A stretch of DNA of 20,053 nucleotides from Pseudomonadota bacterium (GTDB taxonomy: Bacteria > Pseudomonadota > Alphaproteobacteria > Rhizobiales > Hyphomicrobiaceae), in the NCBI GenBank assembly GCA_021813195.1, contig JAKALI010000018.1, positions 1 to 20,053 on the forward strand. The letters are read 5' to 3'. The translations under genes were made by a program, and so were the position numbers. A model generated the notes under the pieces. It did no database searches. It worked only from the letters and a program-made list of their open reading frames with translations, and was not told the DNA's origin. Within the stretch, counting starts at the first letter, position 1, and each line of letters starts with the position of its first letter. Positions 1-7,552 of this stretch are shown here, in pieces.

Positions 1-913
1 CGTCGTCACCTCCAAGTCGGGCGGCACGACGGAAACGCTGGCTCAGGCGATCCTAGCGTTGCAGGCGGTGAAGGCTGCAGGGCTTGAGGCGCGTCTCGCG
101 GACCTCTTCCTCGGCATCACAGAACCAGCCGTTACGGGCCGTTCGAACGGATTGCGGGCGCTCTTTGAGGCTCATGGCATCCCGTTGCTCGATCATCCGC
201 CCGGCATCGGTGGCCGATACTCGTGTCTGACGATCGTGGGGCTGTTGCCCGGTATCGCCCGCGGTCTCGATGCGCGCGCGATCCGCGCTGGGGCCGGCGA
301 GGTGATTAGAAACCTCGTGAGCGCAACGAGCCCGCGTGATGTGCCTGCCGCAGTGGGAGCTGCGGCGATGGTCGCGTTGGCGCAACACCGGAACATCCGC
401 GCCGTTGGCCTGATGCCCTACAACGACCGGCTCGGTAAGCTCAGCGATTGGTTCGTGCAGCTGTGGGCGGAAAGTTTGGGCAAACACGGGAAGGGCACGA
501 TTCCCATCCCAGCGCTGGGCCCCGTCGATCAGCACAGCCAGCTGCAACGATTCATGGATGGCCCCAATGACATCGTGTTGACCTTGGTGCGCATTGCCAG
601 TCGGGGACAGGGTATGCAAATCGATCCGGAGCTGGCCCGTGCGGCGGGCATCGACTTCATTGGCGGCCGCGGTGTCGGCGACATCGTTGATGCCCAGGCG
701 CACGCCGTCGCCGAGGCGCTGATCGAGGCCGGCCGGCCCGTGCGCACTTTCGACCTGGCAAGATTGGACGAGCGCACCATCGGCGCCCTGCTGATGCATC
801 TCATGCTCGAGACGATTATTGCCGGGCGCCTCATGGGGGTCGATCCTTTCGATCAGCCAGCTGTCGAAGTGGCCAAGGTCCTCACGCGCGCCCGACTTTG
901 CGCGGCGCGATAA
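1..913 (+). CDS. pgi: Glucose-6-phosphate isomerase, 3' part (5' end outside window)
   Basis: Interconverts glucose 6-phosphate and fructose 6-phosphate in the cytoplasm, at the entry to glycolysis and gluconeogenesis. The frame is already open at base 2 and ends with TAA at 911-913, so about 303 C-terminal residues are visible and the start lies upstream. The first residues contain SKSGGTTET, the phosphate-binding loop of the second SIS domain. Further on, GPVDQHSQLQ followed by FMDGPND matches the conserved C-terminal block of alphaproteobacterial Pgi, which carries the catalytic histidine region. The reading frame is intact. The next gene, mutL, starts 116 bases downstream with its own ribosome binding site, so co-transcription is possible but not shown. 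The family call is firm; the length and start cannot be judged. Confidence 0.93.
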   Translation, partial: VVTSKSGGTTETLAQAILALQAVKAAGLEARLADLFLGITEPAVTGRSNGLRALFEAHGIPLLDHPPGIGGRYSCLTIVGLLPGIARGLDARAIRAGAGEVIRNLVSATSPRDVPAAVGAAAMVALAQHRNIRAVGLMPYNDRLGKLSDWFVQLWAESLGKHGKGTIPIPALGPVDQHSQLQRFMDGPNDIVLTLVRIASRGQGMQIDPELARAAGIDFIGGRGVGDIVDAQAHAVAEALIEAGRPVRTFDLARLDERTIGALLMHLMLETIIAGRLMGVDPFDQPAVEVAKVLTRARLCAAR

Positions 914-1014
914 ATGCACGACCCCTTGCCGGGGCTTTCGACCTTACTGGGCTGTTGATGCCGTTGCCTGGCACAGTGGCGGCTGGCGCTGTCGTTTGAT
1001 AGGGGGGAAGGTCT

Positions 1015-1020
1015 GAGGAG
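1015..1020 (+). promoter_or_regulatory. Ribosome binding site fixing the GTG start of mutL
   Basis: GAGGAG lies nine bases before the GTG at 1030. It supports this non-ATG start, and the protein from that GTG lines up with E. coli MutL from its first residue. Confidence 0.75.
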
Positions 1021-1029
1021 ATTTCGAGC

Positions 1030-2823
1030 GTGCCCATCCGTCAGCTTTCGCCGGAGACTGTCAACCGCATCGCCGCTGGCGAGGTGATCGAGCGGCCGGC
1101 CAGTGTCGTCAAGGAATTGGTCGAGAACGCGATCGATGCCGGCGCTGCGGACATCGAAATCGTCACGGCGGGTGGCGGACTGTCGCTCATCCGCGTCACC
1201 GATGACGGCCACGGCATGCCGCCTGAGGACCTCAACCTCGCGGTGGAGCGCCATGCGACGTCGAAACTCGCCGAGGACGATCTGGAACTGATCCAGACAC
1301 TCGGCTTCCGAGGCGAAGCGCTCCCCTCCATAGGGTCGATCGCGCATCTGGCCATCGCCTCGCGGCCTTGGCATGCGCGCGAAGGATTTGAGATTGTAAT
1401 CGCGCGGGGGCAAAAACAGCCCCTGCGGCCCGCGGCGCTCAATGCAGGAACGCGCGTCGAGGTGCGCGAGTTATTCTCTGCAACGCCCGCGCGCCTCAAG
1501 TTCATGAAATCCGAGCGCGCGGAGAACATGGCTATCACCGAGATGGTGAAGCGGCTCGCCATGGCGCACCCGGCCATTGGCTTCGTGCTCGCGACGGGCG
1601 AGCGTAGCGGGCTTGAGCTTTCTCCATGCACACCCGATCGGGATGGGTTGTTGCGTCGTCTCGGCGCGATCATGGGTCGGGAATTTTTGGCCGACGCCGT
1701 GCCCATTGCCGCCGAACGCGATGGTATCCGAATATCCGGCTTCGTCGGGCTGCCGACGCTGCATCGCGCCGATGCGGGTCAGCAGTTTTTGTTCGTCAAT
1801 GGCCGGCCCGTGCGCGACAAAGTTTTGATTGGTGCCCTGAAGGCGGGCTATGGCGATCTGGTTCCGCGAGGTCGCCAGCCGCTGGTGGCCCTGTTCGTCG
1901 CAATCGATCCTCGGGCCGTCGACGTCAACGTACATCCCACCAAAGCCGAAGTTCGATTTCGCGATGCGGGTGCTGTGCGCACGCTGATGATTGTCGCGAT
2001 CCGGCAGGCGCTGGAAGCGGCGGGGCACCGCGCGAGCGTCCACGGAGGCTTTGCGACCCTTGAGGCTTTGGCTCGCTCGGGTGAGCATGAAGCGTACGCC
2101 TCATCGCGAGTACAATTCAGGCCACCCGCGCGGTCGATGCCGAGTGGTTTCGCCGAGGCCATGCAGGCGCCGTTCGCTATTCTCGACGCCCCGTCCGCAG
2201 ATGTGCGCCCTCATGCCGAACCGGTGCGCGAAGATCTGCTCGATCGGCCATTGGGCGCCGCGCGGGCCCAACTGCATGAGACGTATATTGTCGCTCAGAC
2301 ACGCTCCTCTGTCATTATCGTCGACCAGCACGCGGCCCACGAGCGTCTCGTCTACGAGCGCATGAAACGCATGCTCGACACCAGTGGCGTGGCAACCCAG
2401 TCGCTCCTCATTCCCGTCATCGTCGAACTGGCCGAGGACGAGGCGGCCGCAATCTGCGCCCGGGAACCGGAACTTTCCGAGCTCGGCCTCGTCGTCGAGC
2501 CGTTTGGGGTTGGCGCCGTCGTCGTACGCGAGGTGCCGGCCATACTCGGCGAAACGAACGTCAAGGGGCTCATCAAAGATTTGGCGGCGGAGATTGTGGC
2601 GCACGAGCAGGGATTTGCGCTGCGCGAGCGGCTTGAAGCCGTGTGCTCGCGCATGGCGTGTCACGGTAGCGTGCGCGCTGGACGACGCTTGACGGGTGAA
2701 GAAATGAACGCGCTACTGCGCGCGATGGAAGCCACACCCTATTCCGGCCAATGCAATCATGGTCGGCCAACGTACATCGAGTTGAAATTGAGCGATATTG
2801 AACGGCTATTTGGGCGGCGCTGA
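1030..2823 (+). CDS. mutL: DNA mismatch repair protein MutL, endonuclease type
   Basis: Links MutS mismatch recognition to strand incision and removal. The 597 residues start at a GTG with a good ribosome binding site. The N-terminal GHKL ATPase is complete: E29 and N33 in KELVENAIDAGA, DDGHGM at 58-63, RHATSKL at 74-80 and GFRGEA at 92-97. A poorly conserved linker runs from about 335 to 405. The C-terminal dimerisation domain carries the metal-binding endonuclease motif DQHA-x2-E-x4-E (residues 432-443), ACH at 543-545 and CNHGRP at 575-580. These motifs define MutL proteins that nick DNA themselves, as in organisms without MutH. E. coli MutL lacks them. The stop at 2821-2823 lies inside the open frame that leads into the following bactofilin gene. 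Confidence 0.97.
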   Translation: MPIRQLSPETVNRIAAGEVIERPASVVKELVENAIDAGAADIEIVTAGGGLSLIRVTDDGHGMPPEDLNLAVERHATSKLAEDDLELIQTLGFRGEALPSIGSIAHLAIASRPWHAREGFEIVIARGQKQPLRPAALNAGTRVEVRELFSATPARLKFMKSERAENMAITEMVKRLAMAHPAIGFVLATGERSGLELSPCTPDRDGLLRRLGAIMGREFLADAVPIAAERDGIRISGFVGLPTLHRADAGQQFLFVNGRPVRDKVLIGALKAGYGDLVPRGRQPLVALFVAIDPRAVDVNVHPTKAEVRFRDAGAVRTLMIVAIRQALEAAGHRASVHGGFATLEALARSGEHEAYASSRVQFRPPARSMPSGFAEAMQAPFAILDAPSADVRPHAEPVREDLLDRPLGAARAQLHETYIVAQTRSSVIIVDQHAAHERLVYERMKRMLDTSGVATQSLLIPVIVELAEDEAAAICAREPELSELGLVVEPFGVGAVVVREVPAILGETNVKGLIKDLAAEIVAHEQGFALRERLEAVCSRMACHGSVRAGRRLTGEEMNALLRAMEATPYSGQCNHGRPTYIELKLSDIERLFGRR

Positions 2824-2953
2824 CGCGCTCTCATCGGGCAGATCATCAATTCGAGCACAACGAGTTTGTGCACCGCCTCGCCAAAATTCCAACACGGATC
2901 TCCCGTCTTCTCGGTACGGGTGGGCAGACCCTGAAAAGTATTGCGTGTCATCC

Positions 2954-3352
2954 ATGCTCAAAATTGCAACCACGAGCGTCCTGCGCGGTTCGTTCATCGC
3001 CGCAGGCCATGTCGAACTTGATACCTGGTTTGAAGGTGACATTCTGTGCTCCCGTCTCGACATCGGCCGCGACGGGTATGTCCTCGGCAACGTCACCACG
3101 CGCGAGCTTTATGTCGACGGGCAAATCGTCGGCACGGTTCACGCGGGCATCGTACATCTTCTCGATCACGCCTTCATCGAGGGCGACGTTTATCATCATG
3201 TTCTTTCGATCCATCCCAGTGCGACGCTGCTCGGCCGCGCGCTGCGATCGACCAGCATGCCGTTTCCCACCGAGCTACTTGCGCTGGAGACGCAGGCGGC
3301 AAACCCGGTGGCCCGCTTTCCGGTGTCCGTGGCGGCAACGACGGCTCGCTGA
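2954..3352 (+). CDS. Small bactofilin (polymer-forming cytoskeletal protein)
   Basis: Bactofilins polymerise without nucleotide into filaments at the inner membrane and often act in cell shape, stalks or wall synthesis. From the ATG at 2954 the protein has 132 residues. The core (about residues 1-95) shows the alternating hydrophobic and glycine pattern of a right-handed beta-helix, with repeating units such as FEGDILCSRLDIG, VLGNVTTRELYVDG and IEGDVYHHVLSI. The core is followed by a tail rich in Ala, Pro and Thr. The start is uncertain: the frame is open from 2798, overlapping the end of mutL, a GTG at 2945 is also in frame, and none of these has a clear ribosome binding site. The gene converges on ispG with 14 bases between the stops. 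The family is recognised from its pattern; the specific role is unknown. Confidence 0.8.
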   Translation: MLKIATTSVLRGSFIAAGHVELDTWFEGDILCSRLDIGRDGYVLGNVTTRELYVDGQIVGTVHAGIVHLLDHAFIEGDVYHHVLSIHPSATLLGRALRSTSMPFPTELLALETQAANPVARFPVSVAATTAR

Positions 3353-3366
3353 GCACGCGCCGCGCC

Positions 3367-4635
3367 TCACGCTCCCTCGGCGATGCGCGCGCGGGCCGCG
3401 ACACGCTGTCCCTTTGGCAGGCCACGGGCGAAGCGGGCCTCAATATATTCTTCAACGATTGCCTTGAACTCTTCGGCTATGTGCGGACCGCGTAATGTCA
3501 TTGCTTTTTCGCCGTCGATGAAGATGGGAGCTGCCGGGCTTTCGCCAGTCCCGGGGAGCGAAATGCCGATGTCCGCGTGCTTCGATTCTCCAGGTCCGTT
3601 GACGATGCAGCCCATGACGGCGAGGTTCAACGACTCAACCCCGGGATACCGCGTCTTCCATTCGGGCATGCGCTCGCGGATCATCGTTTGCACGTCGCGC
3701 GCCAGTTCCTGGAAAACGGTCGAGGTCGTGCGTCCGCAGCCGGGGCAAGCCGCCACCACCGGAACGAATGACCGAAGGCCCATGGTTTGCAGTAGTTCTT
3801 GTGCCGCCTGGACCTCCAGGGTGCGGTCTCCGCCGGGCTCGGGCGTGAGCGAAAACCGGATCGTGTCGCCAATGCCCTCTTGGAGGAGAATGCCAATGGC
3901 TGCCGAAGACGCAACGATGCCCTTCGAGCCCATGCCGGCTTCGGTGAGCCCCACATGCAGCGCGTAGCGCGAACGCTCAGCAAGCATACGGTAGCAGGCA
4001 ACGAGGTCCTGCACGGCCGAAACCTTGGCGGAGATGATGATCCGATCCGCACCGAGACCCAGTTCCTCCGCCCGCGCTGCGGACAAGAGTCCCGATTGTA
4101 CCATCGCCTCACGCATGACTTGACGCGCATCTTGGGGTGAGGGCGAACGGGCGTTTTCATCCATCAGCGAGGTCAACAGCTCCTGATCGAGGGAGCCCCA
4201 GTTAACGCCGATGCGGACCGGCTTGGCATAACGCAGCGCGAGCTCGATGATGGCGGAGAACTGACGGTCCCGCTTGTCCTTGAAGCCGACATTACCCGGA
4301 TTGATTCGGTATTTATCGAGAGCCTCGGCGCAGGCCGGGTTCTCGGCTAGGAGCTTGTGGCCGATATAATGGAAGTCGCCGACGAGCGGCACCTTTACAC
4401 CGCGCTTCAAGAGCTGGTCCTTAATATAGGGCACGGCCTTGGCGGCCTCGTCGCGGTCGACGGTGATGCGCACGATTTCCGAGCCCGCCCGCGCCAGGGC
4501 AGCAACCTGAGCGACGGTGGCGGAGATATCGGCAGTATCCGTATTCGTCATGGATTGCACGACGACCGGATGTCCGCCGCCGACTTTGACGCCGCCGACG
4601 TCCACGGCGATGGTTTGGTGGCGAGATTTAATCAC
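3367..4635 (-). CDS. ispG: 4-hydroxy-3-methylbut-2-en-1-yl diphosphate synthase (flavodoxin type)
   Basis: Carries out the penultimate step of the MEP isoprenoid pathway, converting methylerythritol cyclodiphosphate to HMBPP with electrons from a reduced [4Fe-4S] cluster. The 422 residues begin at a GTG (4635), with GAGG a few bases upstream. The N-terminal TIM-barrel part shows [11 protein letters not shown] (24-34), RINPGNVG (110-117) and GVNWGSLD (143-150). The C-terminal cluster domain supplies C297, C300 (ACPGCGRT) and C343 (GCIVNGPGE), with E350 as the expected fourth ligand. Length and motifs are normal for bacterial IspG. It is 123 bases downstream of znuB on the same strand, and a 25-codon open frame overlaps its start codon. 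It may be read through from the zinc operon or have its own promoter; I saw no convincing promoter in the gap. Confidence 0.97.
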   Translation of the reverse strand: MIKSRHQTIAVDVGGVKVGGGHPVVVQSMTNTDTADISATVAQVAALARAGSEIVRITVDRDEAAKAVPYIKDQLLKRGVKVPLVGDFHYIGHKLLAENPACAEALDKYRINPGNVGFKDKRDRQFSAIIELALRYAKPVRIGVNWGSLDQELLTSLMDENARSPSPQDARQVMREAMVQSGLLSAARAEELGLGADRIIISAKVSAVQDLVACYRMLAERSRYALHVGLTEAGMGSKGIVASSAAIGILLQEGIGDTIRFSLTPEPGGDRTLEVQAAQELLQTMGLRSFVPVVAACPGCGRTTSTVFQELARDVQTMIRERMPEWKTRYPGVESLNLAVMGCIVNGPGESKHADIGISLPGTGESPAAPIFIDGEKAMTLRGPHIAEEFKAIVEEYIEARFARGLPKGQRVAARARIAEGA

Positions 4636-4709
4636 GGCGCTGCCTCATGGTCGGATTCATGTGCGATGTCCTGCGCGATCTCGCATTGCGCCTCAGGCAT
4701 CCATCCCAT
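4632..4709 (-). CDS. Possible 25-residue leader ORF coupled to ispG
   Basis: A short frame starts at the ATG at 4709 and stops with a TGA at 4634-4632. Its stop overlaps the ispG start as GTGA, the arrangement typical of translational coupling. AGGG lies seven bases before the ATG, and an in-frame TAG four codons upstream isolates the frame. The peptide is acidic, with two His and one Cys, and resembles nothing I know. It could encode a real small protein, a leader that loads ribosomes onto ispG, or be chance. Confidence 0.3.
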   Translation of the reverse strand: MGWMPEAQCEIAQDIAHESDHEAAP

Positions 4710-4758
4710 GTGTCTACCCTAACAGCCGCTCTCGGACCAGCGCCCGCAATGCCAACCG

Positions 4759-5547
4759 TTAGCGTCGCGCGGTGAGGAGCAGGGACAGCCCCGCCAGGAT
4801 CGCCATGCACAAAACGATGGCAGGGCCGCCTGGCGCATCGAGGCTGCTGGACAATGTGAGGCCACCAGCGACGCTGGCGGTACCTGTCAAGGCAGCAATC
4901 GTCACGAGCTGTTCGGGTGTGCGGGACAGGGGGCGTGCGGCAACCACGGGCACGATGAGGAAGGCAATCGCGAGCAAAATTCCGACGATCTTGATTGCAA
5001 TCGCGATCGTGAGGGCAAGCAGGATGATAAAGGCAGCCCGAACTTGCCCGCGCGGCACGCCTTCGGCCATCGCCAGTTCCTCGTGTACGGCCAGCCGCAA
5101 GAGCGGTTGCCACAGGACGGCCATCGCCACGAGCACGAACGCGCCACCGCCATAGATCCAGATGAGATCGGTTGCCGTCACGGCGAAGACATCGCCGAAC
5201 AGATACCCCATGAGATCGACCGATGGTCCGGCAAGAAGGGCGGCTGTCACAACGCCCAAAGCGAGCGTGCCGTGATGGGTCAGTCCCAAGATCGCATCGA
5301 GTGGGACGATCTTTTGTCGACCAAGCAAGATGAGCAGGGCGGCAATCGCAAGTGTCGTCAACATGATGCTCGCTGTCACATCGACGTGCAGCATCAGCCC
5401 GAGCGCGACACCGACGAGGCTCGCCTGCGCGACAGTTTCGCCGAAGTAGGCCATGCGGCTCCACACCAGCACAGCGCCGAGTGGGGCTGCCACGATGGCA
5501 AGGCCGAATCCTGCGGCCAAGGCGCGCAACAAGAATGGTTCAATCAC
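4759..5547 (-). CDS. znuB: Zinc ABC transporter, permease subunit
   Basis: Membrane channel of the high-affinity zinc importer of the ABC-3 (metal ion) family, acting with the ATPase ZnuC and a periplasmic zinc-binding protein. The 262 residues are almost entirely hydrophobic, with about seven to eight membrane spans. Family landmarks are WSRMAYFGETVAQASLVGVALG near residues 29-50 (given here by position, key residues being the charged ERM/GET turn), the GYLFGD loop around 114-119, and the cytoplasmic coupling helix near AMAEGVPRGQ (159-168). The start is a GTG at 5547 that overlaps the znuC stop as GTGA, which points to translational coupling and fixes this start. Manganese or iron ABC-3 permeases look similar; the neighbouring zur makes zinc by far the best substrate. 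Confidence 0.92.
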   Translation of the reverse strand: MIEPFLLRALAAGFGLAIVAAPLGAVLVWSRMAYFGETVAQASLVGVALGLMLHVDVTASIMLTTLAIAALLILLGRQKIVPLDAILGLTHHGTLALGVVTAALLAGPSVDLMGYLFGDVFAVTATDLIWIYGGGAFVLVAMAVLWQPLLRLAVHEELAMAEGVPRGQVRAAFIILLALTIAIAIKIVGILLAIAFLIVPVVAARPLSRTPEQLVTIAALTGTASVAGGLTLSSSLDAPGGPAIVLCMAILAGLSLLLTARR

Positions 5548-6467
5548 GACGCTGGGTCCCGATCCTGTGGGGCGTGTGCATTGCGGTCGGTCTCAGCCGA
5601 ACCATCGAGTGCATGACTGTGGTCGTGATGATGGCGGTAAATGGCGAGTGCACGCCCGATGTCGGGACCGAACAGGCGCAGATATTCTGGATGTTGCGAG
5701 ACGGCCTCCGGGATACCTGAACAGCAGATGTGACGATTGAGACAGAGGACACGGTCACTGGAGGCCATCACGACATTGAGGTCGTGGGAGATCAGCAGCA
5801 CACCGATGCCGCGGCGGTCCCGCAAGTCCGAGATCAGGCGATACAGATCGGCTTCCCCGGACACGTCCACGCCGCGCGCGGGCTCATCGAGTACAAGCAG
5901 ATCGGGAGAGGCGAGCAGAGCGCGGGCGAGCAGAACCCGCTGGAGTTCGCCGCCCGATAACTCGCCCAATTGCTGCGGCGCGCAGCGCACCGCGCCCACC
6001 TCCTCGAGTGCGGCCATGATGCGCTTGGACCGTTCGTTACGTGGAACATCCTGGCCGAGAGAGAGAAAGCGTTCGACCGTCATCGGCAGGGCGCGATCGA
6101 TATCGAAACGCTGGGGCACATAGCCGCTCTTCAGTCCGGCCCTGCGGTAGATCGTGCCGCTGGTGGGCGCTTCAAGACCGAGCAGCAGGCGCACGAGGGT
6201 CGTCTTGCCCGAGCCGTTGGGACCAATCAGGGTTACGATTTCACCGCGATCGAGATCGATATCGACATGATCGAGAATGATCTTCCCCGAACGGTGGAGG
6301 CAAAGGGCTCGCGCGCTGATCAGGGCCTTTTTGTCAAGGGGAGCTGCCGAATAGCCATGATCGGGGCAGCATCCCGCTTGTGCTGGCCCGGGATCGAACA
6401 TCGTCAGCGTGGCATTTTGCGCCGGCCTGATCTCGTGCCGTTCAGACGCCTTTGACGTGGCACGCAT
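5544..6467 (-). CDS. znuC: Zinc ABC transporter, ATP-binding subunit
   Basis: Cytoplasmic ATPase that drives zinc import through ZnuB. All ABC elements are present in 307 residues: Walker A GPNGSGKTT (82-90), Q-loop Q119, signature LSGGEL (170-175), Walker B LLVLDE (190-195) and switch histidine H228 in LISHDL. Compared with a minimal ABC subunit there are two additions: about 48 extra N-terminal residues containing CCPDHG, and a C-terminal tail with HHHDHSH (279-285) that could bind zinc. A GGAG ten bases before the ATG at 6467 supports the long N-terminus; M23 (6401) is the alternative start. The gene lies 82 bases after zur and overlaps znuB by four bases. Confidence 0.94.
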   Translation of the reverse strand: MRATSKASERHEIRPAQNATLTMFDPGPAQAGCCPDHGYSAAPLDKKALISARALCLHRSGKIILDHVDIDLDRGEIVTLIGPNGSGKTTLVRLLLGLEAPTSGTIYRRAGLKSGYVPQRFDIDRALPMTVERFLSLGQDVPRNERSKRIMAALEEVGAVRCAPQQLGELSGGELQRVLLARALLASPDLLVLDEPARGVDVSGEADLYRLISDLRDRRGIGVLLISHDLNVVMASSDRVLCLNRHICCSGIPEAVSQHPEYLRLFGPDIGRALAIYRHHHDHSHALDGSAETDRNAHAPQDRDPAS

Positions 6468-6549
6468 GGATCAAAAACTCCGCAACACAGGATGGTCTTC
6501 CGCACGGCCGCTATGACGTTTTCGATCGACAAGTCGGGATCGCCCAGGA

Positions 6550-7089
6550 CTAAGCATTTTTTCCCGCGCATCGCGGGCACAATCCCGAGACCTCGACGAA
6601 CTTGACGCGGGGGATGAACTTCGCGCTGCGTGCGGCTTCTCCGATTTGGTCGAAAATATGCTGGCCGTCGACCTCGCCGACAGCACCGCACTTTTCACAT
6701 GACAGGAAGATGGGGCGACGCCCCTTAGTCGTGTGGTCGGTGCGACGGCAGGCAAAAAATGCATTCTTGCTCTCGAGCCGATGGATGACGCCGGCGTCCA
6801 AGAGCGCATCGATCGCGCGATAGATCGAGATCGGCGCGACGCGCGTGCCCTTTTTAGCCAGCTTAGCAAGGATGTCGTAGGCCCCGATCGAGGCGTGGGT
6901 GGCTGCGATCTCCTCGAACACCTGTTGCCGCAATTTCGTGAAGCGCAAATTCTTGTCTGCGAAGACTTTGGCGGCGCGTTCGACCGTCTGGGCAATCTTG
7001 CGGGCCGACTGCTTGTCGGAGACCGGGAATGGAGACTGTTCGGGTGCCTCGGCCATGATTTCGTCCCGGCGCTCCTCGTTGATGATCAT
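6550..7089 (-). CDS. zur: Zinc-responsive Fur-family repressor Zur
   Basis: Represses zinc-uptake genes when zinc is plentiful. The 179-residue protein has a winged-helix N-terminal half (about 45-107, with ISIYRAIDALLDAGVIHRLES) and a metal-binding dimerisation half. C131/C134 (CEKC) and C171/C174 (CPRC) form the structural zinc site. By alignment with E. coli Zur from memory, H103, C114, H119 and E139 match the regulatory site residues H77, C88, H96 and E111. The cysteine at the C114 position separates Zur from iron-sensing Fur. AAGG eight or so bases before the ATG at 7089 supports the start; M12 (7056) is a second option. As first gene of the unit with znuC and znuB, and with an operator-like site upstream, it is probably autoregulated. 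Confidence 0.94.
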   Translation of the reverse strand: MIINEERRDEIMAEAPEQSPFPVSDKQSARKIAQTVERAAKVFADKNLRFTKLRQQVFEEIAATHASIGAYDILAKLAKKGTRVAPISIYRAIDALLDAGVIHRLESKNAFFACRRTDHTTKGRRPIFLSCEKCGAVGEVDGQHIFDQIGEAARSAKFIPRVKFVEVSGLCPRCAGKNA

Positions 7090-7182
7090 AACGTACGCAC
7101 CTTACTGGGCCCGCTTGGGGTTTGCCAATGGCGTCGACCACGGGCTCGCGGATGTCATGAGGACTGCCGCATCACTGGGGTT

Positions 7183-7225
7183 GAAATGTAACGGTTATAA
7201 TATTGCCCTTTGCTGAGCTTGACCA
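7183..7225 (-). promoter_or_regulatory. Candidate promoter and Zur operator of zur-znuCB
   Basis: On the minus strand a -35-like TGGTCA (7225-7220, 4 of 6 consensus bases) is followed after 17 bases by TATTAT (7202-7197, 5 of 6). An AT-rich imperfect palindrome at 7183-7206 covers the -10: on the plus strand it runs from GAAATGTAAC to TATAATATTGC, with the perfect core TAACGGTTA. The outer halves resemble the GAAATGTTATA / TATAACATTTC halves of alphaproteobacterial Zur boxes, but with one extra base in the centre. Zur binding here would block RNA polymerase. The start of zur is about 95 bases downstream. This is inferred from pattern and context. Confidence 0.5.
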
Positions 7226-7552
7226 GTCCTCGGATGGCTGGATCCAAAGGATGCCTGCCGCCATCCCGCAACGCAGCGAACGCGAGGGCGTTGCAGGCTC
7301 TCCAAACTTTAATTCGTGATTGGTGGCGCCTTGCCCCAATTTGGACCCCAATCGGACCGGATTTTGCTTCTCCGACCTGTCGGGGAATCCGACGGATTGA
7401 TGGGCCGGCGACCGTCTTAATCTTCTAGCCGATGCTGATGCGGATGCCGAACCGCGCACGGCGTAGGCCGATCAGAGAAGTGTGGGCGACGAGTTGGAAG
7501 AGTAAGCGCGCTGCGGGACTGGCCAGGCAGGCGCAGTTGAGGGGCAAGAACC
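7207..7552. other. Gene-free spacer between zur promoter and the 1149-residue protein
   Basis: No convincing coding frame on either strand. The 95-codon minus-strand frame at 7172-7459 lacks a ribosome binding site and crosses the zur promoter. The stretch holds an inverted repeat, GCAACGC (7268-7274) with GCGTTGC (7288-7294), flanked by GCCTGC and ending in AGGC. At its right end, GAGGGG (7539-7544) is the ribosome binding site of the next gene. No T-tract follows the repeat, so it is not an obvious terminator. Confidence 0.5.

Noticed and set aside
922..938. CCCC / GGGG hairpin followed by CTTT after pgi
   Set aside because: It has only four or five pairs and the T-run is broken, so I do not call it a terminator.
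4628..5464. 278-codon minus-strand frame beside znuB
   Set aside because: It is a frame shadow of znuB, Arg/Cys-rich with no domain pattern, while znuB itself is a clear membrane protein.
7172..7459. 95-codon minus-strand frame in the zur spacer
   Set aside because: It has no ribosome binding site, a low-complexity SASASA start, and it overlaps the likely zur promoter.
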